Origin: Chitinophaga varians
GTDB taxonomy: Bacteria > Bacteroidota > Bacteroidia > Chitinophagales > Chitinophagaceae
Reading direction: 5' to 3'
NCBI RefSeq assembly: GCF_012641275.1
Contig: NZ_JABAIA010000003.1
Span: forward strand, 806,001 to 870,000
DNA length: 64,000 nucleotides
Below, piece by piece: positions 35,277 through 45,616 of this stretch. Positions within the stretch are counted from its first letter, which is position 1, and each line of letters starts with the position of its first letter. The notes beneath the pieces are model-generated. The model did no database searches and had not been told where the DNA came from. It saw only the letters and a list, made by a program, of their open reading frames with translations. The translations under genes and the position numbers were made by a program.

Positions 35277-35972
35277 ATGGTGGAATCTAATGTTGTCGAT
35301 ATTATGGGTATTGAAATGACGCTGGATGTTTCAAATGAATGTTTGCGAAGTCCATTTTATCCGCATAAAAAAATGTATTTCAAGGATATGTTGTGGCTTC
35401 CAGGGAGCGATTCACCTTGCTTTTTTTTCAATGCACTAAGTCATACCATTCATGAAGAAGGATTTTCAAAATGGCCTCCACCCGGTCACGTTGAAGTAAT
35501 AGAGCTGCCTAAGAATATCAATGACCTATTTGATAAAGGGTATGAAACAAATTCACCTGAGTTATTTATAGGACGTATTCTGCCAAAAGTGAAATCTGTT
35601 TTTGGACCAGAATATATTTTGGATTCGGTTCAGCTACGGTTCATTGGCGAACGAAATATTATTCCTATCAAAGTGCCTGATTCTTTTGTTAGAGGAAAAT
35701 CACAGGGTCATTTTAGACCTTCTGATAGATTTACAGTTGAGGAACCTGTATCAATGGATACTAAGACTTTATCTTTTTTGGACCCTGCCGGCGTGCTAAT
35801 CCTGATGAACGGGTATAATACCTACTATTCCCAAATGAAGGGATTAATTGAGCGAGAGAAGAACACTCGCCTGGTTAGGAAAAAGCAAAGAGGGGGGTCG
35901 GAGGAGCTGGCTAAATATCGGGAAGAGGTCCTGGAAAGAAAACACGATTTTATTAAACGAATAAGTAGATAA
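35277..35972 (+). CDS. Hypothetical protein, paralogue B
   Basis: About 231 residues from the ATG at 35277 (TTG 35259 adds six). Similar to the preceding protein: VVDIMGIEMTLDVSN and LPKVKSVFGPEYILDSVQ correspond to its N-terminal and central motifs. The C-terminus is a basic helical tail (about 190-231). Unknown role; sits between traE and traF. Confidence 0.55.
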   Translation: MVESNVVDIMGIEMTLDVSNECLRSPFYPHKKMYFKDMLWLPGSDSPCFFFNALSHTIHEEGFSKWPPPGHVEVIELPKNINDLFDKGYETNSPELFIGRILPKVKSVFGPEYILDSVQLRFIGERNIIPIKVPDSFVRGKSQGHFRPSDRFTVEEPVSMDTKTLSFLDPAGVLILMNGYNTYYSQMKGLIEREKNTRLVRKKQRGGSEELAKYREEVLERKHDFIKRISR

Positions 35973-35983
35973 TATTTTTTTTC

Positions 35984-36298
35984 ATGATTGTATTTGAAAT
36001 CAATAAGGGTGTTAACAAAGAAATAGAGTTTAGAGGCTTAAAAGCACAGTATGTAGCCTACCTCGCGGCTGGGTTAGTCGGTTTGTTAATACTTTTTGCG
36101 GCAGCGTATATAGCAGGGGTACCGGTGTATTTCATCATACCTACAGTTGGGATATTAGGTTTTCTATTGTTTACCTATGTCTATAAGTTCTCCCATAAGT
36201 ATGGGGCGCATGGATTGATGAAAAAAATTGCATTCGGAAAAGTACCCACTGCTATTGTCTGCCGTGATAGAAAGATTTTTACCTCGCTGAGTAAGTAG
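35984..36298 (+). CDS. traF: TraF-like conjugal transfer protein (DUF4133)
   Basis: A 104-residue membrane protein with the DUF4133 pattern: FEINKGVNKEIEFRGLKAQY then two membrane segments (about 27-45, 50-68) and a short basic tail. In this class of elements it is a VirB3-like part of the channel. Confidence 0.88.
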   Translation: MIVFEINKGVNKEIEFRGLKAQYVAYLAAGLVGLLILFAAAYIAGVPVYFIIPTVGILGFLLFTYVYKFSHKYGAHGLMKKIAFGKVPTAIVCRDRKIFTSLSK

Positions 36299-36331
36299 AC
36301 ATGGCGGGTTTGATTTTAATTCGGATTCTAC

Positions 36332-36763
36332 ATGAAGCATGAACTGTTCGATAGCCTTTGGAGTTATCTGGTGTCAAATAATCCCAATGAACTTATCTCA
36401 GTTGAGAAAAAGAGAAATATTAGAGAAGTGATTTGGGATAAGATCAATGGTATTGATGATTTGATTAAGCAAATGGAGCATGATGGTGTGCCACAGATCA
36501 CAATAATTGAGGTTTGTATGCATGAACTTACACAGGACTTTATCCCTTCAAGGTATCAGTATATATCGGAAATACTAGAATCGGAATTTGAGGATATGTA
36601 TTTAACCTTGGTTGAGACAGGTTCGTTGACATATGAAATCTGCAACTTGATTGAAGAATGTGGGGACGTTTTTAATAGCTTTTCATTTTCTGTTGAAACG
36701 GAAGATGATGTATTTCTTGAATATGCGATTATAGGTACAATTGCTAACTATTTGGGTGATTGA
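36332..36763 (+). CDS. DUF1896-like protein
   Basis: A 143-residue protein of the DUF1896 family, recognised by SRYQYISEILESEF and the acidic C-terminal pattern FSVETEDDVFLEYAIIG. In Bacteroides conjugative transposons this gene regularly stands next to the large methylase-helicase gene, as it does here (26 bp before it). Molecular role unknown. Confidence 0.65.
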   Translation: MKHELFDSLWSYLVSNNPNELISVEKKRNIREVIWDKINGIDDLIKQMEHDGVPQITIIEVCMHELTQDFIPSRYQYISEILESEFEDMYLTLVETGSLTYEICNLIEECGDVFNSFSFSVETEDDVFLEYAIIGTIANYLGD

Positions 36764-36789
36764 ATCTGGTTTTTGAAACTGTTGTGATT

Positions 36790-39700
36790 ATGGGTTATAG
36801 TGCTGTTGAAAAGTTTCAGGATAATATTGCTGCAATAAAAATTGCACTTAGGTTTGATGGGAATTCAGCCCTTTCTCATTCCGATATAAGCCAATTGAAA
36901 AAATATAGCGGTTTTGGGGGGCTAAAAGCTGTTCTTTATGAGCCTGGAACTGAAGATAGTTGGCGTCAACAGGATGCATCTGATGCTGATATGAAGTTGC
37001 GGGAGCTTGTGAATGAGCTTCACGAGCTTCTGAAGAGTGAGTTGAGCTTCTCTGATTATAGACTGGCTATTGGGTCCATTAAAAACAATATACTCACAGC
37101 GTTTTATACACCGGATATCGTTCCCAAAGTATTGTTCAATGTCCTGCGTGAGAATCGAATCTTCCCGCAGAAACTATATGAACCATCGGCAGGAGCTGGT
37201 ATTTTTATTCAGGAATTTTTGTCCCAACTTTCACAAGCTGAAGTGAACGGGGATAAAGGTGTCACAATTGTTGCAATTGAGAAGGATATCGTCACTGCAA
37301 TGATATTGAAAGCTATCCTCTCCGAAAGTCCAGTAAAATGCGATGTGATAAACTCACCATTTGAATCAACTGGAAGTAGTCATAGCCAATCGAGTGATTT
37401 AGTTGTTAGTAATATACCTTTTGGTGATATTAAGGTATTCGACCCATTAATCGATAATAGAGACCTGACATCTCATATTCATAACTACTTTTTTGCTAAA
37501 GGTCTGGACAAACTTGGTGAAGGTGGCATCTTGGCCTTCATAACAACAAGCGCGTTTCTCAATACACCGGGGAATAGGCCCGCTAGGGATTACCTGTTTA
37601 ACTGCTCAGACCTTATAAGTGTCGTTGCTCTTCCTGATAATCTGATGAAGGATACCGGAAACACCGAAGCCGGGAGTCATTTGATTATTACGAGAAAAAA
37701 CAGTGCGAAGAAACAATTGTCAGAAGCGGAACAAGAGCTTATTGAGACTGTTATAAGAAACGCACCTGCTGGTGATTATCATTTTAATTCTTACGTAAAC
37801 AAGCATCTTTCTGATATTGCCCTTGGTGAAATATCTGAGGGTACCAACCAATATGGTAAGCCGATGCTTAATATTTGGTATTCCGGTACAATTGACACTA
37901 TCGGCGCACCACTGGAAGATCGGTTATCGTTGGATTTTAAAGCAAGATTTGATCAGTCAATTCTCAAAGTCGAGAATATTTCTGAAACAAAGGAAGGAAG
38001 AAAATTTGATTTCCTAAAAGTGCCGGAGGCATCGGACGAGGAACCCGCAAAGGCAATTCAAGGGGGCTTGTTCTCTACAAATCTGGCCGGATCTGCAAAT
38101 CGCGCATTTGATTATATATCCTTATCCGATACGAAGTTCATTTCTAAGGAAACCGCTGAAGTAGTATCTATTATCAGAACTACTGAGAATCCCAATCACG
38201 AATCCTTTGTCCTTATTAGAGCTAGAAAGGAAGGTGCAAGAAAATGGAAACACAGAATATTTTCAAACGTCAAGCAGATAGCCGTGCCGACTGCATGGTT
38301 AGAAACACCTGAACTCATTTCGGCGGTAAAGGAGTTTTCTGCTCAGTTAAAGGATTATGGATATGACTACATCTATGAGGGTGACTTAACCCTGGAGTCC
38401 ACTTTTCAATTAAAAAATGACGCACCTGAACCTATCCATCGTCTAAAGTCATTTTACGAGAATGGAACACTGGTACATTTCCAGGGTAGATTTGGCGTTT
38501 TATCCAATGTAGACAAAGAGAACGACCAGGCCGTATTCACTGCTCTACAGTTTAATGATAAAGACAGTAAGTTTCTTGAAAGATACATTGAGATGCGAGA
38601 TTGCTATTTCGATCTGGTATCTAAGGAAATGGTTCTGAAGATTGAACAAGGTGCTATAAGGGAAGCACTCAATGAACGATATGATGATTTTACCGGTACA
38701 TACGGGAAGCTAAATTCTTCTGGAAACAGAAATTTGATTTTGAAAGATGGAGCGCACGGACTAACAGTTCTGTCAGCACTTGAGAGGAAAGATGGTGAGA
38801 ATCTACTTCGTGGGGATATACTTACCGGTAGTCTTGTGAAGAGGAAAGAAACGTATTTGACGGATGATCCTCATGAGGCTATGGCCATAAGTTTGAATGA
38901 AAGGGGAAGTGTAGATCTGCCTTATATAGCCACAATGTTACAACAGGACGAGAGTACAACTATTGAACTACTCGGTAGTAGTATTTGCCTGAATGCTGAA
39001 ACGCGTTCCTGGGAACCTAGTGATAGATATTTAAGCGGTAATGTTGTTGAAAAACTAGAGAAAGCGGAAGATGCATTGGCGGAATCTCCAGAAGATATTT
39101 TTCTTCAGCACAGTTGCGCGGCTCTGCGTCAGGCCCTTCCGGACCCAATCCCATTTGACTTGCTCGATTTTAACCTTGGCGAGCGTTGGATACCCGTAAG
39201 GCTCTACGGGGAGTTTGTTTCTCAGGTGCTTGGCACTAACTGCGAAGTGAATTTCCTTAGATCTGTCGATGTATTCAAAGTAAAAATTAATGGGTCGAGA
39301 TCAAAAGCTGATATAGAATTTACCGTCAAAACAAAGGACCGACGTAACAGCTCACCGGAGGTGATTTTTGAAAACGCATTGGAAAATACTTCTCCGTATT
39401 ATACATACTCTATCGAGACTCCGACTGGCGTGATTCGTCTGCCTGATAACGAAGCAATACAATCGGCTCACCAAAAGATTGAGGGTATCCGATCTCTGTT
39501 TTCTGAATGGCTTGCACAACTACCAGAGACACGAAAGCTGGAACTTCAGGACCTGTACAATAGAACATTCAACTGTTATAAGCTAAGGACCTATTCAGGA
39601 GATCACTTAAAGTTTCCTGGGCTTGATAGACAGCGATTGGGATTAGGGTTGAACGAACAGGGGGTTCCCGATTTATATAAAAGTCAACGAGATGCGATCT

Positions 39701-42345
39701 GGCGGATAATCCAGAACAGGGGCGCTATTATCGATCATGAAGTTGGACTTGGAAAGACACTCCTTCTGATTTGTGCCGCTAAAGAAATGAAGCGTCTACA
39801 AATCATCAATAAGCCGATGATATTAGCTTTGAAGGCTAATGTTGGTCAGATTGTCGAAACATTTAGACGAGCTTATCCCACCGCCCGCATACTTGCACCG
39901 GCTAAAGAGGATTTTACTCCTTCAAGACGTAAGCAGCTATTTCATACCATTAAGAATAACAATTGGGACGCGGTAATAATTACCCACGATCAGTTTAGTA
40001 AAATCCCGCAGTCCCTAGAAATCCAAAGTCAAATAATTGGAGAAGAACTCGACAACCTTCAAAAAGATTTGGATACTCTTGGAAAGTTAGGTGCAAAGGT
40101 TACAAAGGAGATGAGGAAAGGGCTTGAGAAGAGGAAAGCAAACCTGACGGCCAAACTATCGGAAATCACTAATAACATTGAAGGTAAGAAGGATCAAGGA
40201 GTTTCATTTAGCGATATGGGTGTAGATCACATTTTCGTTGACGAAGCCCATAAGTTCAAGAACCTTACGTTTACCACGAGACACAACCGAGTAGCGGGTC
40301 TTGGTAACATGGAAGGTAGTCAGAAGGCATTGAATATGCTATTTGCTGTTCGGACATTACAGGAGCGATTTAATTCTGATTTATGTGTCACGTTCTTGTC
40401 GGGTACACCTATCAGTAATAGCTTGACGGAAATGTATCTTCTGTTTAAGTATTTGCGTCCAAAGGAGCTACTTCGACAGCAAATCGGGAATTTTGATGCG
40501 TGGGCGGCAGTTTATGCGAAGAAGTCTACTGATTTTGAGTTCTCCGTCACGAATGAAATAATTGCCAAAGAGCGGTTTAGACATTTTATAAAAGTGCCGG
40601 AGTTGGCAGTTTTTTACAGCGAGATTACGGACTATAAAACCGCAAAGAATATCGTGTTAGATCGTCCAGAAATGGAGGAAGAATTAATCAATATTTCTCC
40701 TACTGCTGATCAGATTTCATTCATGGATAAACTCATTCAGTTTGCTAAGAGTGGTGATGCTACGCTTATTGGAAGAGCGCCGCTAACAAAGGAAGAAGAT
40801 AAGGGTAGAATGTTGATCGCCACCAATTACGCCAAAAAAATGGCAGCGGACATGAGGCTTGTTTCTGAGCATTACGAAGATGATCCTGGAAACAAAGTCA
40901 ATGTGTGTGCAAGGAAAGTAAACGAATGGTACCAGAAAAGTGCAGAGCATAAAGGTGTGCAGATTGTGTTTTCTGATTTAGGAACTCCTAAGCCCAACGA
41001 GTTCAATTTGTACGATGCACTGAAAGAGAAATTGACGAGGGATTTCAACATACCGGCAAGCCATATAACTTTTGTCCATGACTGGACCGACGCTACTAAA
41101 AAAGAGTATATAAAGAAACTCAATCGTGGTGACATCAGAATTATTCTGGGAAGCACTGATAAGGCTGGCACAGGATTAAATATTCAAAGGAATGTTGTTG
41201 CGATGCATCACCTAGACATACCATGGAAACCTTCTGAACTAGAGCAACGTAATGGACGTGGCGTTCGTGCCGGAAATTGGGTAGCAAAGACCTACTATGG
41301 CAATAAAGTCAAGTCCTACATTTATGCGGTTGAAAGAACACTGGATAATTACAAATTTAGTTTGCTGAAGAATAAGCAACTTTTTATCTCACAGATGAAG
41401 AATTCCTCCCTTCATGTAAGAACTATCGATGAAGGAGCAATGGACGAACAAAATGGAATGAACTTTAGTGAGTACGTGGCAATACTTAGTGGTGATACTT
41501 CATTACTTGAATTGTCAAAGATTGAGAAAAAGATTGCGGCATTGGAAGGTAAAAAATCTGCATATCTCCGTGATTTATCACGCGCGAAGAGCGACTATGA
41601 ACAGGAGAAGTATAACCTGGTCCATGCAGAACCTATGTTGGGTGTTTTGGTAGGTGACGAGCAGTTATACAAGAGCCGCTTACAGTTTGATAAAGATGGG
41701 ACCAAAATAAATTCAATTTCTCTGAATGACTTTCATGATCCAAACCCAGAATCCATTGGCAATTACCTCATAGACCTGCGAAATAACATCGGACTTACAA
41801 AAGAAGAAAGAGCGCAGGGATTGATTGTAAAGAAAATTGGTGTGCTATACGGTTTCGATTTGTTTCAACGAACTGAGATTAAAGAGACCGACAGTGGGAC
41901 AATGTCTCAAACAATTTTCTATGCAATGAGTCCATACAGTGAAATTAAATATATGCAAAGCAACGGTAACATCAATATCGACAATCCGAAGCTCGCTGCA
42001 AGATACTTTCTGAATGCTATTGACCGTGTAACGTCCTTAAAGGAACAACAGGAAAAAAAGATTTCCTCAATTAAGAATAGTTTAGGATTACTGGATAGTG
42101 TAATTCAGAAGAAGTTCGATAAAGATACTGAATTGGTACAGTTGAAAACAGAACATGCCGACCTCCAGAAAAAGGTATCAGAAAAGTTGAAAGCTACTAA
42201 TAGCCCCAGTCAAGGACAGGTCAGTTCCAGTGATGTGCAGATTAGTTCAAATGACCCTCCAGAACAATTACCTACGAGATCGAAAGGAGGCCACATTCCG
42301 AGAGTTGTTGACGATAGTAGCGCCTCAGTGAAAAGAAGAATATAA
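36790..42345 (+). CDS. Giant N6-methylase/SNF2-type helicase fusion
   Basis: About 1851 residues from the ATG at 36790 (a TTG at 36760 overlaps the previous gene's stop). The N-terminal third has methylase motifs: EPSAGAGIF (about 131-139) and DLVVSNIPFG (about 202-211). The C-terminal half is a superfamily 2 helicase: Walker A EVGLGKTLL (about 980), DEAH box VDEAHKF (about 1150), motif III SGTPIS, motif VI QRNGRGVRAG (about 1485). Families like this ride on conjugative elements and phages and are thought to protect or process incoming DNA (compare phage P1 DarB). The C-terminal 200 residues are coiled and rich in Lys. Here it interrupts the operon between traF and traG. Confidence 0.85.
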   Translation: MGYSAVEKFQDNIAAIKIALRFDGNSALSHSDISQLKKYSGFGGLKAVLYEPGTEDSWRQQDASDADMKLRELVNELHELLKSELSFSDYRLAIGSIKNNILTAFYTPDIVPKVLFNVLRENRIFPQKLYEPSAGAGIFIQEFLSQLSQAEVNGDKGVTIVAIEKDIVTAMILKAILSESPVKCDVINSPFESTGSSHSQSSDLVVSNIPFGDIKVFDPLIDNRDLTSHIHNYFFAKGLDKLGEGGILAFITTSAFLNTPGNRPARDYLFNCSDLISVVALPDNLMKDTGNTEAGSHLIITRKNSAKKQLSEAEQELIETVIRNAPAGDYHFNSYVNKHLSDIALGEISEGTNQYGKPMLNIWYSGTIDTIGAPLEDRLSLDFKARFDQSILKVENISETKEGRKFDFLKVPEASDEEPAKAIQGGLFSTNLAGSANRAFDYISLSDTKFISKETAEVVSIIRTTENPNHESFVLIRARKEGARKWKHRIFSNVKQIAVPTAWLETPELISAVKEFSAQLKDYGYDYIYEGDLTLESTFQLKNDAPEPIHRLKSFYENGTLVHFQGRFGVLSNVDKENDQAVFTALQFNDKDSKFLERYIEMRDCYFDLVSKEMVLKIEQGAIREALNERYDDFTGTYGKLNSSGNRNLILKDGAHGLTVLSALERKDGENLLRGDILTGSLVKRKETYLTDDPHEAMAISLNERGSVDLPYIATMLQQDESTTIELLGSSICLNAETRSWEPSDRYLSGNVVEKLEKAEDALAESPEDIFLQHSCAALRQALPDPIPFDLLDFNLGERWIPVRLYGEFVSQVLGTNCEVNFLRSVDVFKVKINGSRSKADIEFTVKTKDRRNSSPEVIFENALENTSPYYTYSIETPTGVIRLPDNEAIQSAHQKIEGIRSLFSEWLAQLPETRKLELQDLYNRTFNCYKLRTYSGDHLKFPGLDRQRLGLGLNEQGVPDLYKSQRDAIWRIIQNRGAIIDHEVGLGKTLLLICAAKEMKRLQIINKPMILALKANVGQIVETFRRAYPTARILAPAKEDFTPSRRKQLFHTIKNNNWDAVIITHDQFSKIPQSLEIQSQIIGEELDNLQKDLDTLGKLGAKVTKEMRKGLEKRKANLTAKLSEITNNIEGKKDQGVSFSDMGVDHIFVDEAHKFKNLTFTTRHNRVAGLGNMEGSQKALNMLFAVRTLQERFNSDLCVTFLSGTPISNSLTEMYLLFKYLRPKELLRQQIGNFDAWAAVYAKKSTDFEFSVTNEIIAKERFRHFIKVPELAVFYSEITDYKTAKNIVLDRPEMEEELINISPTADQISFMDKLIQFAKSGDATLIGRAPLTKEEDKGRMLIATNYAKKMAADMRLVSEHYEDDPGNKVNVCARKVNEWYQKSAEHKGVQIVFSDLGTPKPNEFNLYDALKEKLTRDFNIPASHITFVHDWTDATKKEYIKKLNRGDIRIILGSTDKAGTGLNIQRNVVAMHHLDIPWKPSELEQRNGRGVRAGNWVAKTYYGNKVKSYIYAVERTLDNYKFSLLKNKQLFISQMKNSSLHVRTIDEGAMDEQNGMNFSEYVAILSGDTSLLELSKIEKKIAALEGKKSAYLRDLSRAKSDYEQEKYNLVHAEPMLGVLVGDEQLYKSRLQFDKDGTKINSISLNDFHDPNPESIGNYLIDLRNNIGLTKEERAQGLIVKKIGVLYGFDLFQRTEIKETDSGTMSQTIFYAMSPYSEIKYMQSNGNINIDNPKLAARYFLNAIDRVTSLKEQQEKKISSIKNSLGLLDSVIQKKFDKDTELVQLKTEHADLQKKVSEKLKATNSPSQGQVSSSDVQISSNDPPEQLPTRSKGGHIPRVVDDSSASVKRRI

Positions 42346-42370
42346 ATGTTAATGATTAAGTGTGTGAGAT

Positions 42371-44899
42371 ATGTTTGTGCTGTTGATAATCATTCTGATC
42401 GTCCTGAGCGCGGTCGTACTACAGATTGCGCCACCAAGAGACAAGCGAGTATCGCTCGAAAAATGTTTCCCAATTTATAAAGTCAAAGACGGCAATATCC
42501 TATCGCGGGATGGCGATATTACTATAGGGTTAAAGGTGTTTCTACCAGAGATATTTACATTGAATACTGCCGACTACGAAAACATTCATGCGACCTGGAT
42601 AAAGGCAATGAAAGTGCTTCCGTCTGGTACTATTGTTCACAAGCAGGATTGGTTCGTTGAATCTTCATATAAAGCGGACTTTGAAGGTGGCGATCAATCT
42701 TTTTTGGGGAGGAGTAGTGAACGTTTTTATAACGAGAGACCATACCTTAATCATTATTGCTATTTATTTATCACCAGACGCTGCCCTGGTCGCCGACCGT
42801 CCACTTCTGTCGTTTCAAACCTACTGCGGAGGACGGCAATTGCACCAGAAATTGTGGATGAGAGATCACTATCTGACTTTTCAGATCGTGTTAGCCAGTT
42901 TCAGAGATTGATTTCAGACGGAGGGTTTATTAGAAGTGAGTTGCTAACAGATGAAGAAATTACCGGCAACGCCGAGAAGCGTGGTTTGTTGGAACAATGC
43001 TTATTTCTTCAATCTGAATCTAATCAGAATGAGCTAACTGACATATCATTCAAGCCTGAGTGGAGAATTGGTGAGAAATTTTGCCAGATGTTTTCCATTG
43101 CTGGCGTGGATGATTTGCCTTCACTATGTGGTCCAAGGATTACCTATGATCGCTATTCTACGGATCATACAAAATACAGTGTAGGATTTTCCTCTCCAGC
43201 GAATTTGCTTTTGTCTTGTAATCATATCTACAACCAGTTCATAGTCATCCAGGATACCGTTACGACGTTGAAAAATTTGGAAGCCAAGAGAAGACGTTTA
43301 CAGTCATTGGCCAACTACTCCCGCGAGAATATGATCAGTCGGGATGCAACGAACGATTATCTCAATGAATCTCTTAGCCAACAGAGACAACCTGTTTCTG
43401 CCCATTTTAATATTATTGCCTGGACTGCAGATTGGAATGACACGAAAGAAGTCAGGAATAAATGCTCTGCAGCGTTTTCTCAAATGGATGCTGTTCCTCG
43501 ACAGGAAGTTGTTGGAGCGCCGCAGCTCTATTGGGCTTCTCTTCCGGGCAATGCTGGTGCAATTCCCGGCAACGAATTGTTTTCAACTTTTCTGGAACAA
43601 GCATGCTGCTTCCTAAATTTTGAGACCAACTACCAAAGCAGTGTTAGTCCGTTTGGATTAAGGTTAGGTGACAGAGTTAGTGGGCGCCCCCTTCATGTTG
43701 ATATTAGTGATGAATTTATGAAGAAGGGGGTTATCACAAATAGGAATAAGATTGTGATTGGTGGCAGCGGTTCTGGCAAGTCCATGTTCATGAATAGTTT
43801 GATACGAAGCTATCAAGTACATGGCGCTCATTCCGTGATCTTAGATGTTGGAGGCAGTTATGTGGGGTTATGCAACTTGCTAGGTGGGTATTATTTTTCC
43901 TATACTGAAGATAATCCCATCCAGTTTAATCCATTCTATATTGGTTCCGATGATACTTTAGATATCGAGAAACGAGAAAGTCTCAAAACACTGTTAATTG
44001 GTCTTTGGAAGCGGGAAACGGAAACATTTAACAGGAGTGAGTATGTAGCTATTTCAAACGCTCTCCAGTTGTACTATTCTAAATTATCTGACAATCCGAG
44101 CATTTTCCCTTGTTTTGATACGTTCTATGAGTTTTTGCAAGTTGACTACATGGAGGTATTAGAGAACGAACGTGTGCAGGGAAAGGATTTTGATATAACC
44201 AACATGCTGTATGTCCTGAAACCATATTATAAGGGTGGAGAGTTCTCTTTTTTATTAAATGCACGAGGGAATTTGGACCTTTTAAATCAACGGTTGGTTG
44301 TGGTAGAATTAGACAATATAAAGGACCATCCTATTTTGTTTCCGGTTGTTACTTTACTGGTAATGGAGATGTTTATCAGTAAGATGAGAAAGGTTAAAGG
44401 TGTTCGGAAAGTCATTGTAATTGAAGAAGCCTGGAAAGCGATCATGAGGAGCGGTATGGCTGAGTTTATGAAGTATTTATACAAAACAGTCAGAAAGCAC
44501 TTTGGAGAAGCAATTACTGTAACTCAGGAATTATCCGACTTGATCAGCAGCCCGATTGTGAAAGATGCTATCATAAGCAACGCAGATTGCAAAATTCTTT
44601 TGGACCTAAGAAAGTTTACGAACAAATTCTCCGATATACAAAATTTGCTTGGCCTTTCCGATAAAGGAAAGGAACTGGTTCTATCTGTCAATCGGTCCAA
44701 TGATCCAGCAAGACGTTACCGGGAACTTTTTATTGATTTGGGAGGGCAAGTTATGAAGGTTTACCGCTATGAGCCTAGCCCAGAGGAGTATTGGGCGTTT
44801 ACTACGGAGGAATCGGAGAAAGTGAAGGTGCTTTCATATGCCAGTAAATTCGGAGGTGATATTGAAAGAGGTATAAAAGCGTTACTCCGTGATTTGTAA
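42371..44899 (+). CDS. traG: TraG/VirB4-family conjugation ATPase
   Basis: An 842-residue channel ATPase. N-terminal hydrophobic segment (about 3-17), long N-terminal domain, Walker A GGSGSGKS (about 463-470) and Walker B VIVIEEAWKAI (about 680-690), followed by SDLISSPIVKDAI, a typical VirB4 stretch. It energises pilus or channel assembly. Start 25 bp after the methylase-helicase; traI follows by 8 bp. Confidence 0.93.
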   Translation: MFVLLIIILIVLSAVVLQIAPPRDKRVSLEKCFPIYKVKDGNILSRDGDITIGLKVFLPEIFTLNTADYENIHATWIKAMKVLPSGTIVHKQDWFVESSYKADFEGGDQSFLGRSSERFYNERPYLNHYCYLFITRRCPGRRPSTSVVSNLLRRTAIAPEIVDERSLSDFSDRVSQFQRLISDGGFIRSELLTDEEITGNAEKRGLLEQCLFLQSESNQNELTDISFKPEWRIGEKFCQMFSIAGVDDLPSLCGPRITYDRYSTDHTKYSVGFSSPANLLLSCNHIYNQFIVIQDTVTTLKNLEAKRRRLQSLANYSRENMISRDATNDYLNESLSQQRQPVSAHFNIIAWTADWNDTKEVRNKCSAAFSQMDAVPRQEVVGAPQLYWASLPGNAGAIPGNELFSTFLEQACCFLNFETNYQSSVSPFGLRLGDRVSGRPLHVDISDEFMKKGVITNRNKIVIGGSGSGKSMFMNSLIRSYQVHGAHSVILDVGGSYVGLCNLLGGYYFSYTEDNPIQFNPFYIGSDDTLDIEKRESLKTLLIGLWKRETETFNRSEYVAISNALQLYYSKLSDNPSIFPCFDTFYEFLQVDYMEVLENERVQGKDFDITNMLYVLKPYYKGGEFSFLLNARGNLDLLNQRLVVVELDNIKDHPILFPVVTLLVMEMFISKMRKVKGVRKVIVIEEAWKAIMRSGMAEFMKYLYKTVRKHFGEAITVTQELSDLISSPIVKDAIISNADCKILLDLRKFTNKFSDIQNLLGLSDKGKELVLSVNRSNDPARRYRELFIDLGGQVMKVYRYEPSPEEYWAFTTEESEKVKVLSYASKFGGDIERGIKALLRDL

Positions 44900-44907
44900 T
44901 TTATAAA

Positions 44908-45591
44908 ATGCACAAATGTATGAGGAAGATAACTATCGTGTGGTTGCTATGTGCTTTATTTACTATTACACCTACCATGCAAGCAAAGGCGATTATTTGG
45001 GTGGTTGTTAAGGCTGCTGCGAAAAAAATAATTATGGCGATCGATCTACAAATACAGCGCCTTCAGAACAAAACTATTGGACTACAAAACGCACAAAAGA
45101 AGATTGAGAATGTTTTGTCATCTCTGAAGTTCAAAGAGATTAATAGCTGGATGGAGAAGCAAAAAGCGTTGTATCAAAACTATTACGATGAGTTGTGGAA
45201 GGTGAAGAATGCCATTGCCTATTACAGAAACATCAAAAGTATTATTCAGAAACAGGTTGGGATTGTGGACGAATATAAACACGCTATTTCTCTTTTTAAA
45301 TCAGATAAGCATTTTACGCCGGATGAAATCCGGAACATGGAGCAGGTGTATGAAGGTATACTGTCCAAGACATTGAAGAATATTGATGAGCTGACATTTG
45401 TTATCAATAGCTTCTCAACTCAGATGAGTGATGCCGCTAGATTAGAGATTATCAAAAAGGCATCTGATGCCGTTGACGAGAACTACAGGGATTTGAGAGA
45501 GTATAACTCTTCCAACGTTTTGACATCATTGCAACGCGCAAAAGACCTGTCAGAAGTAGAGAACCTCCGATTACTGTATGGCCTGGAATAA
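44908..45591 (+). CDS. traI: TraI-like conjugal transfer protein (DUF4141-type), copy 1
   Basis: A 227-residue exported protein. Signal segment about 8-28 (ITIVWLLCALFTITPTMQAKA), then long helices and coiled coil; the motif HFTPDEIRNMEQVYEGILSK recurs in copy 3. VirB5-like position behind traG. First of three related genes in a row. Confidence 0.75.
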   Translation: MHKCMRKITIVWLLCALFTITPTMQAKAIIWVVVKAAAKKIIMAIDLQIQRLQNKTIGLQNAQKKIENVLSSLKFKEINSWMEKQKALYQNYYDELWKVKNAIAYYRNIKSIIQKQVGIVDEYKHAISLFKSDKHFTPDEIRNMEQVYEGILSKTLKNIDELTFVINSFSTQMSDAARLEIIKKASDAVDENYRDLREYNSSNVLTSLQRAKDLSEVENLRLLYGLE

Positions 45592-45616
45592 TTTTATAAA
45601 CTATTCAACTTTTTTT

